A stretch of 64,000 bases of DNA from KBS50 sp042666615 (GCF_042666615.1 NZ_JBHTDD010000019.1:62001-126000); one strand, 5' to 3'; numbered from the stretch's first letter, positions 51,280 through 60,632 are shown. The notes: generated by a model not told the origin, from the letters alone. Translations and numbers: made by a program.

Positions 51280-52212
51280 ATGACTTCCACAACCGCGGTG
51301 CGCCGGGCGGCGCACTGGCACCGGCCCCTGATGATCCTCGTCGCGGCGATGGCACTGCTCGCCGTCGTCTGCGCGGTCGGCCTCGTCGCCGACTCCCGCG
51401 TCCTCACCGGCGCACCGATCTGGCTCAAGCCGTTCAAGTTCTCCGTCTCGTTGGCGCTGTACGCGACCACGCTCGCCTGGATGCTGTCCCTGCTGCCGCG
51501 CCGCAGCCGGGTCGCGGAACGGGCCGCCACGGTCATCGTCGCGATGGCCCTCATCGAGATGACGATCATCGTGACGCAGGTGATCCGCGGCACGACCAGC
51601 CACTACAACGAAACCAGCCCGCTGAACATCGCGCTGGTGATAGCCCTGGGGTCCACGATCATGGTGCTGTTCGTGGCCCACTTCGTCATCGGGATCGCGC
51701 TGCTGCGCCGGCCGCCCACCGACCGGACCGCCGCCCGCGCCGTCGCGCTCGGCATCGGACTGTCCCTCCTGGGCATGCTGGTGGCCGTCCCGATGGTCCT
51801 GCCCAGCCAGGCCCCGGACATCGAGGGTGTCGGCGGGGCACACAGCGTCGGCGTCCCGGACGGCGGACCCGGGTTGCCACTGGTCGGCTGGAGCACCGTC
51901 GGCGGTGACCTGCGCATCGGCCACTTCGTCGGACTGCACGCGCTGCAGGCCCTGCCGATCCTGGCGATCCTGCTGCGCCGCCTGAGCGACCGGCTCGACG
52001 AACGCACCCGGACGCGGCTGCTGACCATCGCCGGCGTCGCCTACGGCGCACTCACGATCCTGCTGACCTGGCAGGCGCTGCGCGGCCAACCGCTGCTGCG
52101 GCCCGACGCGCTGACCCTGGCCGCCACGGCGACCCTGGCCGTGGGGACCGCGACCGCCACCGTGTTGACCCTGGCCCGCCGGCGTCGCCCGGAACTAGCG
52201 TTGGCCGCCTGA
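51280..52212 (+). CDS. Integral membrane protein, about 8 TM
   Basis: A 310-aa protein with seven or eight hydrophobic helices (LMILVAAMALLAVVCAVGLV, FKFSVSLALYATTLAWMLSL, ATVIVAMALIEMTIIVTQVI, LVIALGSTIMVLFVAHFVIG and others). ATG 51,280 (MTSTTAVRRAAHWH) is preferred to an upstream Pro-rich extension. It is followed closely by an ABA4-like gene and a two-component pair, all plus strand, suggesting one operon. No known family was recognised. Confidence 0.65.
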   Translation: MTSTTAVRRAAHWHRPLMILVAAMALLAVVCAVGLVADSRVLTGAPIWLKPFKFSVSLALYATTLAWMLSLLPRRSRVAERAATVIVAMALIEMTIIVTQVIRGTTSHYNETSPLNIALVIALGSTIMVLFVAHFVIGIALLRRPPTDRTAARAVALGIGLSLLGMLVAVPMVLPSQAPDIEGVGGAHSVGVPDGGPGLPLVGWSTVGGDLRIGHFVGLHALQALPILAILLRRLSDRLDERTRTRLLTIAGVAYGALTILLTWQALRGQPLLRPDALTLAATATLAVGTATATVLTLARRRRPELALAA

Positions 52213-52249
52213 CGCCCGCCCACCACCAATCCTCCCCGGAAGGATATCG

Positions 52250-52714
52250 ATGACCGGCACGCTGTTCGCGCTGACGTTCGTGGTGGCCGCGCCGTTCTGG
52301 GCGCTGATGATCCTGCTGCCGTCCTGGTCCTGGACGCGCCGGATCATCGGCTCGCCGCTTATCGTGCTGCCGCCGGTGCTGATCTACGCGCTGCTGGTGA
52401 TCCCGGCGATGGGTGACGTGCTGCCGGCCGTGGCGTCGCCCACCCTGGACGGCGTACGTGACCTGCTCGGCACCCCGGACGGCACGGCGGCAGCCTGGGC
52501 GCACATGATCGCGTTCGACCTGTTCGTCGGTCGGTGGGCCTGGCTCGACAGCCGGGATCGCGGAGTGCCGGCGCTGGTCATGGCCCCGGTGCTGGTGCTG
52601 ACGATCCTGCTCGGGCCACTCGGCCTGGCCGCCTACCTCGCGGTCCGGACCCGATGGCACCAGCCGGCAGCCGCACCCACCGCCGCCGTACCGGCCGGCG
52701 AGCAGCGGGCCTAG
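52250..52714 (+). CDS. ABA4-like (DUF4281) membrane protein
   Basis: A 154-aa protein with four membrane helices and the DUF4281 pattern: TFVVAAPFWALMILLPSWSW, TRRIIGSP, WAHMIAFDLFVGRWAWLDSR, MAPVLVLTILLGPLGLAAYL. The family takes its name from a plant protein needed for neoxanthin formation; the bacterial role is unclear. ATG follows GGAAGG. It lies 37 nt after a multi-TM gene and 10 nt before the sensor kinase gene. Confidence 0.8.
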   Translation: MTGTLFALTFVVAAPFWALMILLPSWSWTRRIIGSPLIVLPPVLIYALLVIPAMGDVLPAVASPTLDGVRDLLGTPDGTAAAWAHMIAFDLFVGRWAWLDSRDRGVPALVMAPVLVLTILLGPLGLAAYLAVRTRWHQPAAAPTAAVPAGEQRA

Positions 52715-52724
52715 GCTGATCGCG

Positions 52725-54002
52725 ATGGGCTGGGCGGGGCGACTGTTCGACGTGCGGGACAACCTCGTACGAATGGTGCTGCTCGATGTGAGCGGCGTCT
52801 GCTACCTGCTCTTCGCCCACCGGGCCGACACCCCACGACCGGCCGCGCAGTGGATCCTCGCGATGGCCGCGTTCACCGTGGCGCCGGTGCTGCACCGCCG
52901 GCCGCTGGTCAACCTGGCGGCGCAGACCGCGCTGCTGGCCGTCGCGTTCCGGACCGTCGACGACGTGACGATCAACCAGGTGGGCGCGAGTTGGGCACTG
53001 CTGGAGGTGGTCCTCTGGGCCCGCGGCCGGCGCGTCATCTGGCTGGGCGCGGGCCTGCTCGCGGTGGTGGACCTGACCGACTCGATCGGCGATGCGTCGC
53101 GCCAGGTGCTCTCCGGTGTCGTCGGCCTGATCGTCGAGGTCGGCGTTCCGGTGCTGCTGGGTCTGGTCATCCGGACCAGTCGGGAACTTGCCCAGCAGGC
53201 CCAGCAACGAGCGGAGGAGGAGCAGCGGCGGCGCGAGTCGGAGAGCCGGGCGGCGCGGGCCGACGAACGCGGCGCCATCGCCCGCGAACTACACGACGTA
53301 CTCGCCCACCACGTCGCCTCGATGGTGCTGCGGGTCGGGGTGGCCCGCCACGTGCTCCCGGACCTCGACCCCCGGGTGGAGCAGGTGTTCGACGACGTAC
53401 ACGGCACCGGGACCGCGGCGCTCGCGGACCTGCGCCGGCTGGTCGCGGTGCTGCGCGACCCCGCCGGCGTACGCGGCGACGCGGCGCTCACCGCGATCGA
53501 ACCGGCCGCGGTGCCGGCGGCCCTCGGCGCGGCCGTCGACCGGGCCCGGCAGGCCGGCGTGACCGTGGACGCCGACATCGACCCGCGGATCGGTTCACTC
53601 GACGCGGTACGCGGCATGGCGGTGCTGCGACTCACCCAGGAGGCCCTGACCAACGTGGTCAAGCATGCCGGCACGACCGCGCGGGCGCGGCTGTCGACGT
53701 CCGTCGTCGACGGCGCCGTGCACTGGGAGGTCACCGACGACGGATCCGGATCGCCGCCGGTCGTCGTGCCGCCCGGCGGCGGTCACGGCATCACCGGAAT
53801 GCGGGAACGCGTCGAGGTCCTCGGCGGTCGCCTGACGGCCGGCCCCACCGGCACCGGGTGGCGGGTCGCGACCGTCCTTCCCGCGTCGACCGACGGGTCG
53901 GCACCGGTCAGCGCACCGACCGGCGGAACCGCTGACCCGCCGGCCGACAGGCCGGTGGCCGTCCCGGCCGACAGCTCCGCGGTCGCACCGGAACCAACAT
54001 GA
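52725..54002 (+). CDS. Sensor histidine kinase (HisKA_3 type)
   Basis: A 425-aa protein with an N-terminal membrane part of about five helices (residues 1-150), a coiled coil (EEEQRRRESESRAARADERG), dimerisation/phosphoacceptor motif AIARELHDVLAHHVASMVL, N-box RLTQEALTNVVKHA and G-box GGHGITGMRERVEVLGG. The tail is Pro/Thr/Ala-rich and disordered. The stop overlaps the response-regulator start (ATGA), so they form a cognate pair. The signal is probably membrane-related given the short extracellular loops. Confidence 0.92.
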   Translation: MGWAGRLFDVRDNLVRMVLLDVSGVCYLLFAHRADTPRPAAQWILAMAAFTVAPVLHRRPLVNLAAQTALLAVAFRTVDDVTINQVGASWALLEVVLWARGRRVIWLGAGLLAVVDLTDSIGDASRQVLSGVVGLIVEVGVPVLLGLVIRTSRELAQQAQQRAEEEQRRRESESRAARADERGAIARELHDVLAHHVASMVLRVGVARHVLPDLDPRVEQVFDDVHGTGTAALADLRRLVAVLRDPAGVRGDAALTAIEPAAVPAALGAAVDRARQAGVTVDADIDPRIGSLDAVRGMAVLRLTQEALTNVVKHAGTTARARLSTSVVDGAVHWEVTDDGSGSPPVVVPPGGGHGITGMRERVEVLGGRLTAGPTGTGWRVATVLPASTDGSAPVSAPTGGTADPPADRPVAVPADSSAVAPEPT

Positions 54003-54625
54003 TCCGTGTCCTGCTGGTCGACGACCAGCACCTCATCCGCGCCGGCCTGCGCATGCTCTGCGACGCCCAACCCGACATCGAGGTGGTCGGCGAGGCCGAC
54101 AACGGCCGCGACGCCGTCACCCTGGCGACCCGGCTGGTACCCGACGTCGTCGTCATGGACCTGCGGATGCCCGGCGTCGACGGCATCACCGCCACCGGCC
54201 GCATCCTCGCCGACCGCCCGGCGGCGCGCGTGCTGGTGCTCACCACGTTCGGCGACGACGACCACCTCTATCCGGCGCTGACCGCGGGCGCCTGCGGATT
54301 CCTGCTCAAGGACGCCCCGCCGACCGACCTGCTGGACGGCATCCGCCGGGCCGCCGCCGGTGACAGCCCGTTCAGCCCGGAGGTGCTGCGCCGCCTGGTG
54401 CAGCGCGCAGTGCACGCGCGGACCGAGCCGTCTCGCCCGCTCCACGGGCTGACCGCGCGGGAGCGGGACGTTCTCGACCTGGTCGCCGAAGGTCTGTCCA
54501 ACACGGAGATCGCCGACCGGTTGCACATCGGCGTCACCACGGTCAAGACGCACGTCACCAGCCTGATGGCCAAGACCAACAGCCCCAACCGGGTACGCCT
54601 GGCCCTGTACGCCCGCGGCGTCTGA
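53999..54625 (+). CDS. NarL/LuxR-family response regulator
   Basis: A 208-aa regulator. The receiver domain starts IRVLLVDDQHLIRAGLRML with the acidic pair DD, the phospho-accepting Asp in DVVVMDLRMPGVDG, and Lys in FLLKDAPP. The LuxR-type DNA-binding domain is LTARERDVLDLVAEGLSNTE, IADRLHIGVTTVKTHVTSLM. It is translationally coupled to the sensor kinase. Likely targets are its own operon or the downstream divergent lipoprotein, but no operator was identified. Confidence 0.92.
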   Translation: MIRVLLVDDQHLIRAGLRMLCDAQPDIEVVGEADNGRDAVTLATRLVPDVVVMDLRMPGVDGITATGRILADRPAARVLVLTTFGDDDHLYPALTAGACGFLLKDAPPTDLLDGIRRAAAGDSPFSPEVLRRLVQRAVHARTEPSRPLHGLTARERDVLDLVAEGLSNTEIADRLHIGVTTVKTHVTSLMAKTNSPNRVRLALYARGV

Positions 54626-54706
54626 GCGCGGGTACGGACCGCGGGGCTGCACGCGGGGTCTGGAATCGGGCTGGGCGTCATCCATCCCGGCGGCACACCG
54701 GCGGCG

Positions 54707-55426
54707 TCAGCCCGCCGTCCGCAGCCGGTCGACGGCCTTCGGCGCGAGGGCGCGGACGTACTCCTCGGAACCGCCGGCGTTCTCCCAACCGAGATCGGCG
54801 AGCACCAGCAGATGGTCACCCACCCGGGCCAGCACGACCGGGACGGTCACGACGTTCGGGTCGGCGTCGCCATAGCTGACCCGCTCCGACATCCGCACCA
54901 GCAGCGACTCGTCCCCGGCGATGCCGCTGCCGGCCGTCTCCCATTTGTACTGTCCCTTGCCCAGGCCGCCCGGGCACCGCTGGATCGCCGCCACGATGTC
55001 CGCGTACGCCTCTTTCGCCCGACCGGGATGCAGCCCGACGTACTGGAGCACCACGTTCGGCGTCTCGCCGGAGCCGGGGGAAGGGCTGGCCACCGTCTTC
55101 ATGGCGACCGCCGCGGTCCGGGTCGCGTCACTGGGATAGCGCGCGTCGCAGGGCCGCAACGGCCGCAGGTTCGCGTTGTCGCCGTCCTCCGCCGGCTTGG
55201 GGCTCGTGCCGCCGAGATCCGTGGCCTGCAGCAGCGCCGAGGCGGGGATCACCGCCGCCCCGGTGGGCGACGGTGGCCCGGTGGGCGCGGCGGTGGCGTC
55301 ATCGGCGGATGTCGTCGGCGGGGTGCTGCCGCCGGTCGTCGGCTCACCCCCACTGCCGGTGGTGCAGCCGGTCACCATCATGGTGAGGGCGACCACCGCG
55401 GTGGTCAGGGCTCGCGTCCGGCGCAT
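54707..55426 (-). CDS. Putative lipoprotein (sensor-like domain), 239 aa
   Basis: The signal MRRTRALTTAVVALTMMVTG ends in lipobox VTGC, followed by a Ser/Thr/Gly/Pro-rich linker and a globular domain (PASALLQATDLGGTSPK, then VVLQYVGLHPGRAKEAYADI, VLARVGDHLLVLADLGWE) of the PknH-like extracellular sensor type. ATG 55,426 is chosen because it begins the signal peptide. Convergent with the response regulator gene. Confidence 0.7.
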   Translation of the reverse strand: MRRTRALTTAVVALTMMVTGCTTGSGGEPTTGGSTPPTTSADDATAAPTGPPSPTGAAVIPASALLQATDLGGTSPKPAEDGDNANLRPLRPCDARYPSDATRTAAVAMKTVASPSPGSGETPNVVLQYVGLHPGRAKEAYADIVAAIQRCPGGLGKGQYKWETAGSGIAGDESLLVRMSERVSYGDADPNVVTVPVVLARVGDHLLVLADLGWENAGGSEEYVRALAPKAVDRLRTAG

Positions 55427-55562
55427 GGCATCACCCGTTTCTGGTTCCGGCTCCCGTACGCGGACTGCCCGGCCGTCGCGCTCCACAAACTCCACGCACG
55501 TCAAGGGCCGACGGCGCGGGACTCGTCCCGCCAGGCGGTGGTGCCCGGTGGGCCGTCACGAG

Positions 55563-55596
55563 CAATACGATACGCTTCCGGCTGCGTATCGTATTG
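55563..55596. promoter_or_regulatory. Perfect 13-bp inverted repeat, TetR-type operator
   Basis: CAATACGATACGC (55,563-55,575) and GCGTATCGTATTG (55,584-55,596) are perfect complements around TTCCGGCT. The right arm runs into the GGAGGGG ribosome-binding site of the monooxygenase gene, so binding would block initiation. The TetR gene in the same operon is the obvious ligand-responsive repressor. Confidence 0.8.
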
Positions 55597-55604
55597 GAGG
55601 GGTT

Positions 55605-57149
55605 ATGTCGAAGGCGACCGATGTCCTGGTGGTCGGTGCCGGACCCACCGGATTGACGTTGGCCTGCGCCCTCGCCGCACAGGGCCTGGCGGTCCGGGTG
55701 GTGGACCGGGCCGCCGGACCGGCCGACACGTCCAGGGCGAACATCCTGCACGCGCGGGGGGTCGAGGTTCTGGATCGACTCGGTGCTTTGGATAACCTTG
55801 CCCAGCAGGCGCTCGCGCCGATGGGCATGGCGATGCACGTCCGCAGCCAGCGGGTTGCCCTGATGCGGTTCGCACCGGTCATGGGCGAGTCCGTGCAGGC
55901 GCTCTTCGTGTCCCAGGCGCGTATCGAGCAGCACCTGCGCCAACGGCTGGAAAGCCTCGGCGTGACGGTCGAGTGGGGCACCGAACTCACGGGTCTCGAC
56001 GCGACGGAGGATGTCGTCGTGGCTCGGCTCGGCAACTCCGCGCCGCTGCGCGCGAGCTGGGCCGTGGGCTGCGACGGCGCGCGCAGCACGGTACGTGGTC
56101 ACGCCGGGATCGACTATCCCGGCGTACCGGTCGTGGAGCAGTTCCTGCTGGCCGATGTGCGGGCACGCTGGGACCGGGACCGTTCGACGTCCGCCGGTTG
56201 GTTCCACCGGGACGGCATCCTGCTCGCGATCCCGATGCGGGACACCGGCGGAGGCGATCCGGACCGGGGGAACCTGTGGCGGTTCATGGCCGACGTGCCT
56301 CCACTGGGCACCGACCGGCGCCTCGGCCAGAACGACATCATCCAGCGGTTCTCGCGCCTGATCCCCGAACGCACCGGAGGCACCAGCGTCGAGCTGTCCG
56401 ACCCGGTGTGGACATCGGTGTTCCGCATCCACCGACGGCTGGCCACCGACTACCGCCGGGGACGAATCCTGCTCGCGGGCGACGCGGCACACACCCATAG
56501 CCCGATCGGCGGGCAAGGCATGAACACCGGGATCGGCGACGCGGAGAACCTGGCCTGGAAACTCGCCCTGGTCATCGAAGGCCGTGCAGGACACACGCTG
56601 CTCGACACCTACACCGACGAGCGACGCCCGCTGGCGGCCGAGGTGCTCAAGAACACCACCACCAACACGAAAATCCTGGTCGGGGAGGGAGCGCTGGCGC
56701 GCCTGGTCCGGGACCGGATCTTCGTCCCGCTGCTCAACCTGCCGGCGGTGCATCGCACGGCCACCAGGAACGCGTCACAGCTGTGGGTGACCTACCGCAA
56801 GGGCCCCCTCGGCGGACGCCGAAAACTGGCGGGGCTACGCCCTGGCGATCGGGTGCCGGACCGCACCTGCCTACGTACCGACGGCAGCCCGACGCGGCTG
56901 CATGCCGAGCTTCGTGGCCGTTGGGCGCTGCTGAGCCCGCGCGACGAGGACACGGGCGCCGCGCTCCTGACCACGGCGAGGACATATCTCGGCGACCGGG
57001 TCACCCTGCTTCACCCCGACGACGACGCGCACCCGGTCCCGATGCTCATCCGGCCGGACGGACACCTCGGCTGGCACGGGCCGGCTGACCATTCAGAACT
57101 GCGCGGGTGGCTGACCCGGGCGCTGATCCGCCCGGGAGTGCCCGCATGA
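55605..57149 (+). CDS. FAD-dependent aromatic monooxygenase (PheA/TfdB type)
   Basis: A 514-aa flavoprotein hydroxylase. FAD-binding GAGPTGLTLACALAAQG is at the N-terminus, the DG motif is GCDGARSTVRG, and GD motif GRILLAGDAAHTHSPIGGQG is near residue 295, with a thioredoxin-fold-like C-terminal domain. Such NAD(P)H-dependent enzymes hydroxylate phenols or polyketides, including drug-inactivating examples. ATG 55,605 directly follows the operator and GGAGGGG. The TetR gene overlaps its stop by 4 nt. Confidence 0.9.
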   Translation: MSKATDVLVVGAGPTGLTLACALAAQGLAVRVVDRAAGPADTSRANILHARGVEVLDRLGALDNLAQQALAPMGMAMHVRSQRVALMRFAPVMGESVQALFVSQARIEQHLRQRLESLGVTVEWGTELTGLDATEDVVVARLGNSAPLRASWAVGCDGARSTVRGHAGIDYPGVPVVEQFLLADVRARWDRDRSTSAGWFHRDGILLAIPMRDTGGGDPDRGNLWRFMADVPPLGTDRRLGQNDIIQRFSRLIPERTGGTSVELSDPVWTSVFRIHRRLATDYRRGRILLAGDAAHTHSPIGGQGMNTGIGDAENLAWKLALVIEGRAGHTLLDTYTDERRPLAAEVLKNTTTNTKILVGEGALARLVRDRIFVPLLNLPAVHRTATRNASQLWVTYRKGPLGGRRKLAGLRPGDRVPDRTCLRTDGSPTRLHAELRGRWALLSPRDEDTGAALLTTARTYLGDRVTLLHPDDDAHPVPMLIRPDGHLGWHGPADHSELRGWLTRALIRPGVPA

Positions 57150-57799
57150 GTGCCGGTCCGCGCACCCCGCGGCGAGACGGACCGGGCCGCCCACGGGACC
57201 CTGACGCCGACACCGCCATCCTCCGCGCCGCCATCGACCTGCTCATCGAGCGTGGCATCGACCAAACCAGCATCGAACAGATCGCCAAGCGCGCCGGCGT
57301 GGCGAAGGTGACCGTGTACCGGCGCTGGCGTACCAAGGAGGAGCTGCTTGCGCACGCCCTGGAGTCCGTCCGCGCCGACCTGCCCACCGTTGTCGATGAC
57401 CATGAGCGCGACAGCAGCCTCAGCGAGTCGATCGAGCAGCTACTGCCGGTATGGGGCAGGGCGCTGGCCGATCCCCGCCTGCGCGCCCTGACCGCCCGGA
57501 TGACGGCGGCCGGCCATGACCATCCCCACCTGCTGGACGTCTACTGGCGCCGCTATCTGCGGCCACGCCGCCAGCGGGCCGCCGCCGTCATGCGCCAGGC
57601 CCAACACGACGGGTTGCTCGATCCGGCCGCGGACGTGGACGTGCTGATCGACATGATGGAGGGCGCCATCATGTACCGACTGCTCGTGCAACCGGACACC
57701 CTGCAGCCCGCCACCATCAGCCGCTATCTGCACCGCCTGCTGACCCAGGTGGGTTTCCGGCTGCCGCCCCACACCGCCGCCGACGAGACACCGGCATGA
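57146..57799 (+). CDS. TetR-family regulator of the monooxygenase
   Basis: A 217-aa regulator. The N-terminal HTH (DTAILRAAIDLLIERGIDQT, SIEQIAKRAGVAKVTVYRRW) is followed by a TetR_C-type ligand domain. ATG 57,146 overlaps the monooxygenase stop, so the regulator is made together with the enzyme and very likely represses the operon through the perfect inverted repeat at 55,563-55,596, released by the substrate. Confidence 0.9.
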   Translation: MSAGPRTPRRDGPGRPRDPDADTAILRAAIDLLIERGIDQTSIEQIAKRAGVAKVTVYRRWRTKEELLAHALESVRADLPTVVDDHERDSSLSESIEQLLPVWGRALADPRLRALTARMTAAGHDHPHLLDVYWRRYLRPRRQRAAAVMRQAQHDGLLDPAADVDVLIDMMEGAIMYRLLVQPDTLQPATISRYLHRLLTQVGFRLPPHTAADETPA

Positions 57800-57842
57800 C
57801 GTGCGACGGTGGCCCAGAAGGTATGCTTCCCTCCGTGCCAGA

Positions 57843-59033
57843 TCATCTGGTCCTCGATGTCTGAGCGCTGGAGATCACCATCTCGTTGCCTTCGGGGTCG
57901 GCGATCCGCCAGCGGTGCGCGGACACGTCGAGGAGCCGGCCACCGGCCGCGACAGCCGTGGCCAGGCGTGCCTGCGCGAGGTCCGACGGCACAGCGAGTT
58001 CGACATGGATGCGGTTGCGCTGCCGGCGTCGGTCCGTCTCCGACGCGTCGAGTCCCTGGAACACCAGTACCGGATTCAGCCGCCGCGGATCGTGGATGTC
58101 GCTGACCCCGGCTCGCCGGTCGGGGGTGTATCCGAGCGCGGCGACCCAGAACGCGCGGACTGCGGCGACGTCGGCGGCGTCGAGGAAGAGCTGAGCGAAG
58201 CGTGGCAGTTTCGGATCCGCAGCGGCGCCGAGTTCGCGGGCGGCTGTCTGGATACGCCCGGCGAGATCGGTGAAATCCAGATCGAGGCCGTGCGCGTCGT
58301 CCTCCCACTGGTCCTTGCCACTGTCGATGATCACGAGCCCGGGACGCAGGTCGACCATCAGCGGGAAGCCCGTGTCGTCGGCCAGCGCCGCTGCCGCGGT
58401 GACCAGGTCACGCTGCTGCGTCCGCGAGGCGACGCGGTAGCACGCCATCGCGCTGAACACCGCCTGCCAGTCGGCTGTCCCGATCCTCTCGCCGAGCGCC
58501 GAGCCCGGCACCAGGTCGACCTCGTTGCCGTCGGGGTCGGTGTGACGGACCCCGAAGGGTCCCGATGCCTCGCCGGGACGCGCCTGCTCGACCGCCGAGG
58601 CGGGCCGCACCACGTCGAGGTGGATGCGGTTCCGCAACGGCCGTGGCTCGGTCGACTGCCGGATCCGTATCGGAGGGTCGCGCCGCAACGGATCCGCCAG
58701 ACCGCCGCCCTCCCCGGGCGCGTAGTCGAGCACGCGCCGCCAGAACCGCCGTACCGCAGGCGGGTCCGCGGTCTCGAACACGACGCTCAGATGGTGCGGC
58801 ACGGCAGGGTTCGCGGCGAGCCCGAGACCCCGCGCGACCGCCGACACCGCCTCGGCGTGCCCGTCCGAGTCGAGGCGCACCCGCACCCCTGTCGCGCGTA
58901 GGTCGACCACGATCTCGGCCGACAGTTCCACGATGCGCCCGGCCAGCGCAGCACCTTCGGTCAGCGACGGCGTGTCGAACCACGCCGTCGCAACACCATC
59001 GACCAGCCGCCAATCCGGTCCGATCCCTGTCAT
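57843..59033 (-). CDS. Four-domain VOC / pterin-dehydratase-like protein
   Basis: A 396-aa protein built as a tandem duplication. Each half has a short pterin-carbinolamine-dehydratase-like region (EIVVDLRATGVRVRLDSDGH, and LMVDLRPGLVIIDSGKDQWE) and a VOC module ending in a conserved acidic tail (HTDPDGNEVDLVPG and IADPEGNEMVISS). The VOC glutamates or aspartates may bind metal. ATG 59,033. The enzymatic role is not known; such fusions occur in many actinomycetes. Confidence 0.75.
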   Translation of the reverse strand: MTGIGPDWRLVDGVATAWFDTPSLTEGAALAGRIVELSAEIVVDLRATGVRVRLDSDGHAEAVSAVARGLGLAANPAVPHHLSVVFETADPPAVRRFWRRVLDYAPGEGGGLADPLRRDPPIRIRQSTEPRPLRNRIHLDVVRPASAVEQARPGEASGPFGVRHTDPDGNEVDLVPGSALGERIGTADWQAVFSAMACYRVASRTQQRDLVTAAAALADDTGFPLMVDLRPGLVIIDSGKDQWEDDAHGLDLDFTDLAGRIQTAARELGAAADPKLPRFAQLFLDAADVAAVRAFWVAALGYTPDRRAGVSDIHDPRRLNPVLVFQGLDASETDRRRQRNRIHVELAVPSDLAQARLATAVAAGGRLLDVSAHRWRIADPEGNEMVISSAQTSRTR

Positions 59034-59148
59034 GCCCGGTACTGTAGAGACCGTTCCGGACGTTCTCCTCCCGGATAGAAACGCTGTCCCGCCAGTGTGT
59101 GCCTACCTCAGGCGCGAAGCGCTCATCCTCGCGGTCCCCGGCGCGGCG

Positions 59149-59517
59149 CTAGTCCAGCCCCCAGGACACCACCCGGTCCGGATAGATCCTGATCTTTGGA
59201 TTCGCCCCGCCGATGGCCTCCGCGTGGCCCCTGATCTCGACCGCTTGCGGGCGCCACGGCGGAAGCACCTCGTCAATCACGATCGCTGCCCGGGCTGTGC
59301 GGGCGACATCGCGGAACTTCTTGGTCGCGGCGAAGTTCCGTCCGCTGATCTCGATACTCGCCTCGTCCGGGCCGAGGCTCCAGCCAACTGGGGTCACATG
59401 CGGCATCCCGTCCGATCCCACCGTGGCCAGCCGCCCGAGCACCTTCCTGGTTCGCAGGAAGGCCAACTCCTGGTCGGTGAAGGGGCTCGCAAACGGCCGG
59501 GAACCAGATCCAGTCAT
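59149..59517 (-). CDS. PPOX-class F420-dependent oxidoreductase
   Basis: A 122-aa protein of the FMN/F420-binding split-barrel family: FTDQELAFLRTRKVLGRLAT, VGSDGMPHVTPVGW, FAATKKFRDVARTARAAIVI, EIRGHAEAIGG. These small proteins reduce substrates with F420H2 or bind FMN/heme. It is divergent from a TetR gene with two inverted repeats between them, so it is probably that regulator's target. Confidence 0.88.
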   Translation of the reverse strand: MTGSGSRPFASPFTDQELAFLRTRKVLGRLATVGSDGMPHVTPVGWSLGPDEASIEISGRNFAATKKFRDVARTARAAIVIDEVLPPWRPQAVEIRGHAEAIGGANPKIRIYPDRVVSWGLD

Positions 59518-59536
59518 TCCGCCATCCTTCCAACTT

Positions 59537-59575
59537 CACACTGTGTGCATTTAGTAAGCTACACATGATGTGTAG
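59537..59575. promoter_or_regulatory. Two operator-like palindromes between PPOX and TetR genes
   Basis: CTACACAT (59,559-59,566), G, ATGTGTAG (59,568-59,575) is a perfect 8-bp inverted repeat. A second, CACAC-T-GTGTG (59,537-59,547), lies 25 bp away centre to centre and shares the ACAC/GTGT core. Both are in the divergent promoter region, so one TetR dimer per site could control both genes. Confidence 0.7.
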
Positions 59576-59595
59576 TTCTTTGCAAGGAGGCCGGC

Positions 59596-60354
59596 GTGGC
59601 GAAGGCCATCGAGGAACCTCAGAACGCCCGTAGCCGTCGGACCAGTTCCGCGTTGCTCGCCGCGGCGCGGGACCTGATCGAGGAGCGGGGTTTCGATGGC
59701 CTGACCATGGCGACGGTCGCCGAACGGGCAGGCATCTCCCGGCGTGCGGTGTACCTGCACTACTCCAACAGGGCTGAGTTGCTCACCGCCCTCTACCGCA
59801 GCCTTGGCTCCACGGAGGAGCTGGCCACCTCACTGCGGGCGGTCTGGGACTGCCCCGATTCCGTCGCAGCGCTCCACGAATGGGCGGCCCACATCGCGCG
59901 CTCACATCCGCGGATACTCGGTGTGCTGCGCGCGATCGAGCACGCTCGCCACACCGACCCGGACGCGGCCGAACTGTGGCAGACCACCATGCGCAACTGG
60001 CGGCTCGGCAGCCAACGGTTGGTTACCTGGTTGGCCGACGAGAACAGGCTCGCCGCAGACTGGACCATCGAGTCGGCCACTGACATGGTCTGGGCACTCA
60101 TGTCCCTTGACCTGCTTGAACGCCTCGTGGTCGAGCGGAAGTGGTCCCGCGCTCGCCTCGCGGACCATCTTGCCGCTTTGCTCACCGCGACCTTGTCGGC
60201 TGGTGCGGACCAGCGCAAAGGGCGCCGGGACCACCTCGGCAACTCACCGGGATGTCACCACGATTCGCAGTCGGAGACCACCGACCAATATCACGCTCCG
60301 CATTCAATGCCGACGTGGCCGCCCAATCCCGACCGGCCCGCTGAACGGTTCTGA
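59596..60354 (+). CDS. TetR-family regulator, divergent from PPOX gene
   Basis: A 252-aa regulator with HTH LLAAARDLIEERGFDGLTMA, TVAERAGISRRAVYLHYSNR and a TetR C-terminal ligand domain to about residue 205. The last 45 residues (QRKGRRDHLGNSPGCHHDSQ and so on) are low-complexity and unlike the family, perhaps a read-through or frameshifted tail. GTG 59,596 has AAGGAGG 5 nt upstream. It probably binds the two palindromes at 59,537-59,575. Confidence 0.85.
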   Translation: MAKAIEEPQNARSRRTSSALLAAARDLIEERGFDGLTMATVAERAGISRRAVYLHYSNRAELLTALYRSLGSTEELATSLRAVWDCPDSVAALHEWAAHIARSHPRILGVLRAIEHARHTDPDAAELWQTTMRNWRLGSQRLVTWLADENRLAADWTIESATDMVWALMSLDLLERLVVERKWSRARLADHLAALLTATLSAGADQRKGRRDHLGNSPGCHHDSQSETTDQYHAPHSMPTWPPNPDRPAERF

Positions 60355-60632
60355 CAAGCCGGGTCGCCGCGCAGGCCTGTGATCGGTGACTGTGGGTGTT
60401 TCTGGCGTCAGGCCCGGCGCCTGCCCTACCGATCGGGGTGGTCACCCCCTACGCCGCCCTTGTATAGCCGCGGATTCGCGGACAACGACCTGGTCCGCGT
60501 CATGACCCAGCAATGCGACGACTACGCGACACCGACCTGGCCCGCGAAACTCACGGCGGTCCACCTTCGGACCATTTTCCGCCGCTTTGACCGTGGCTAG
60601 CATTGTTCGCAGTCGACGAGAAAGGAAAAGAT

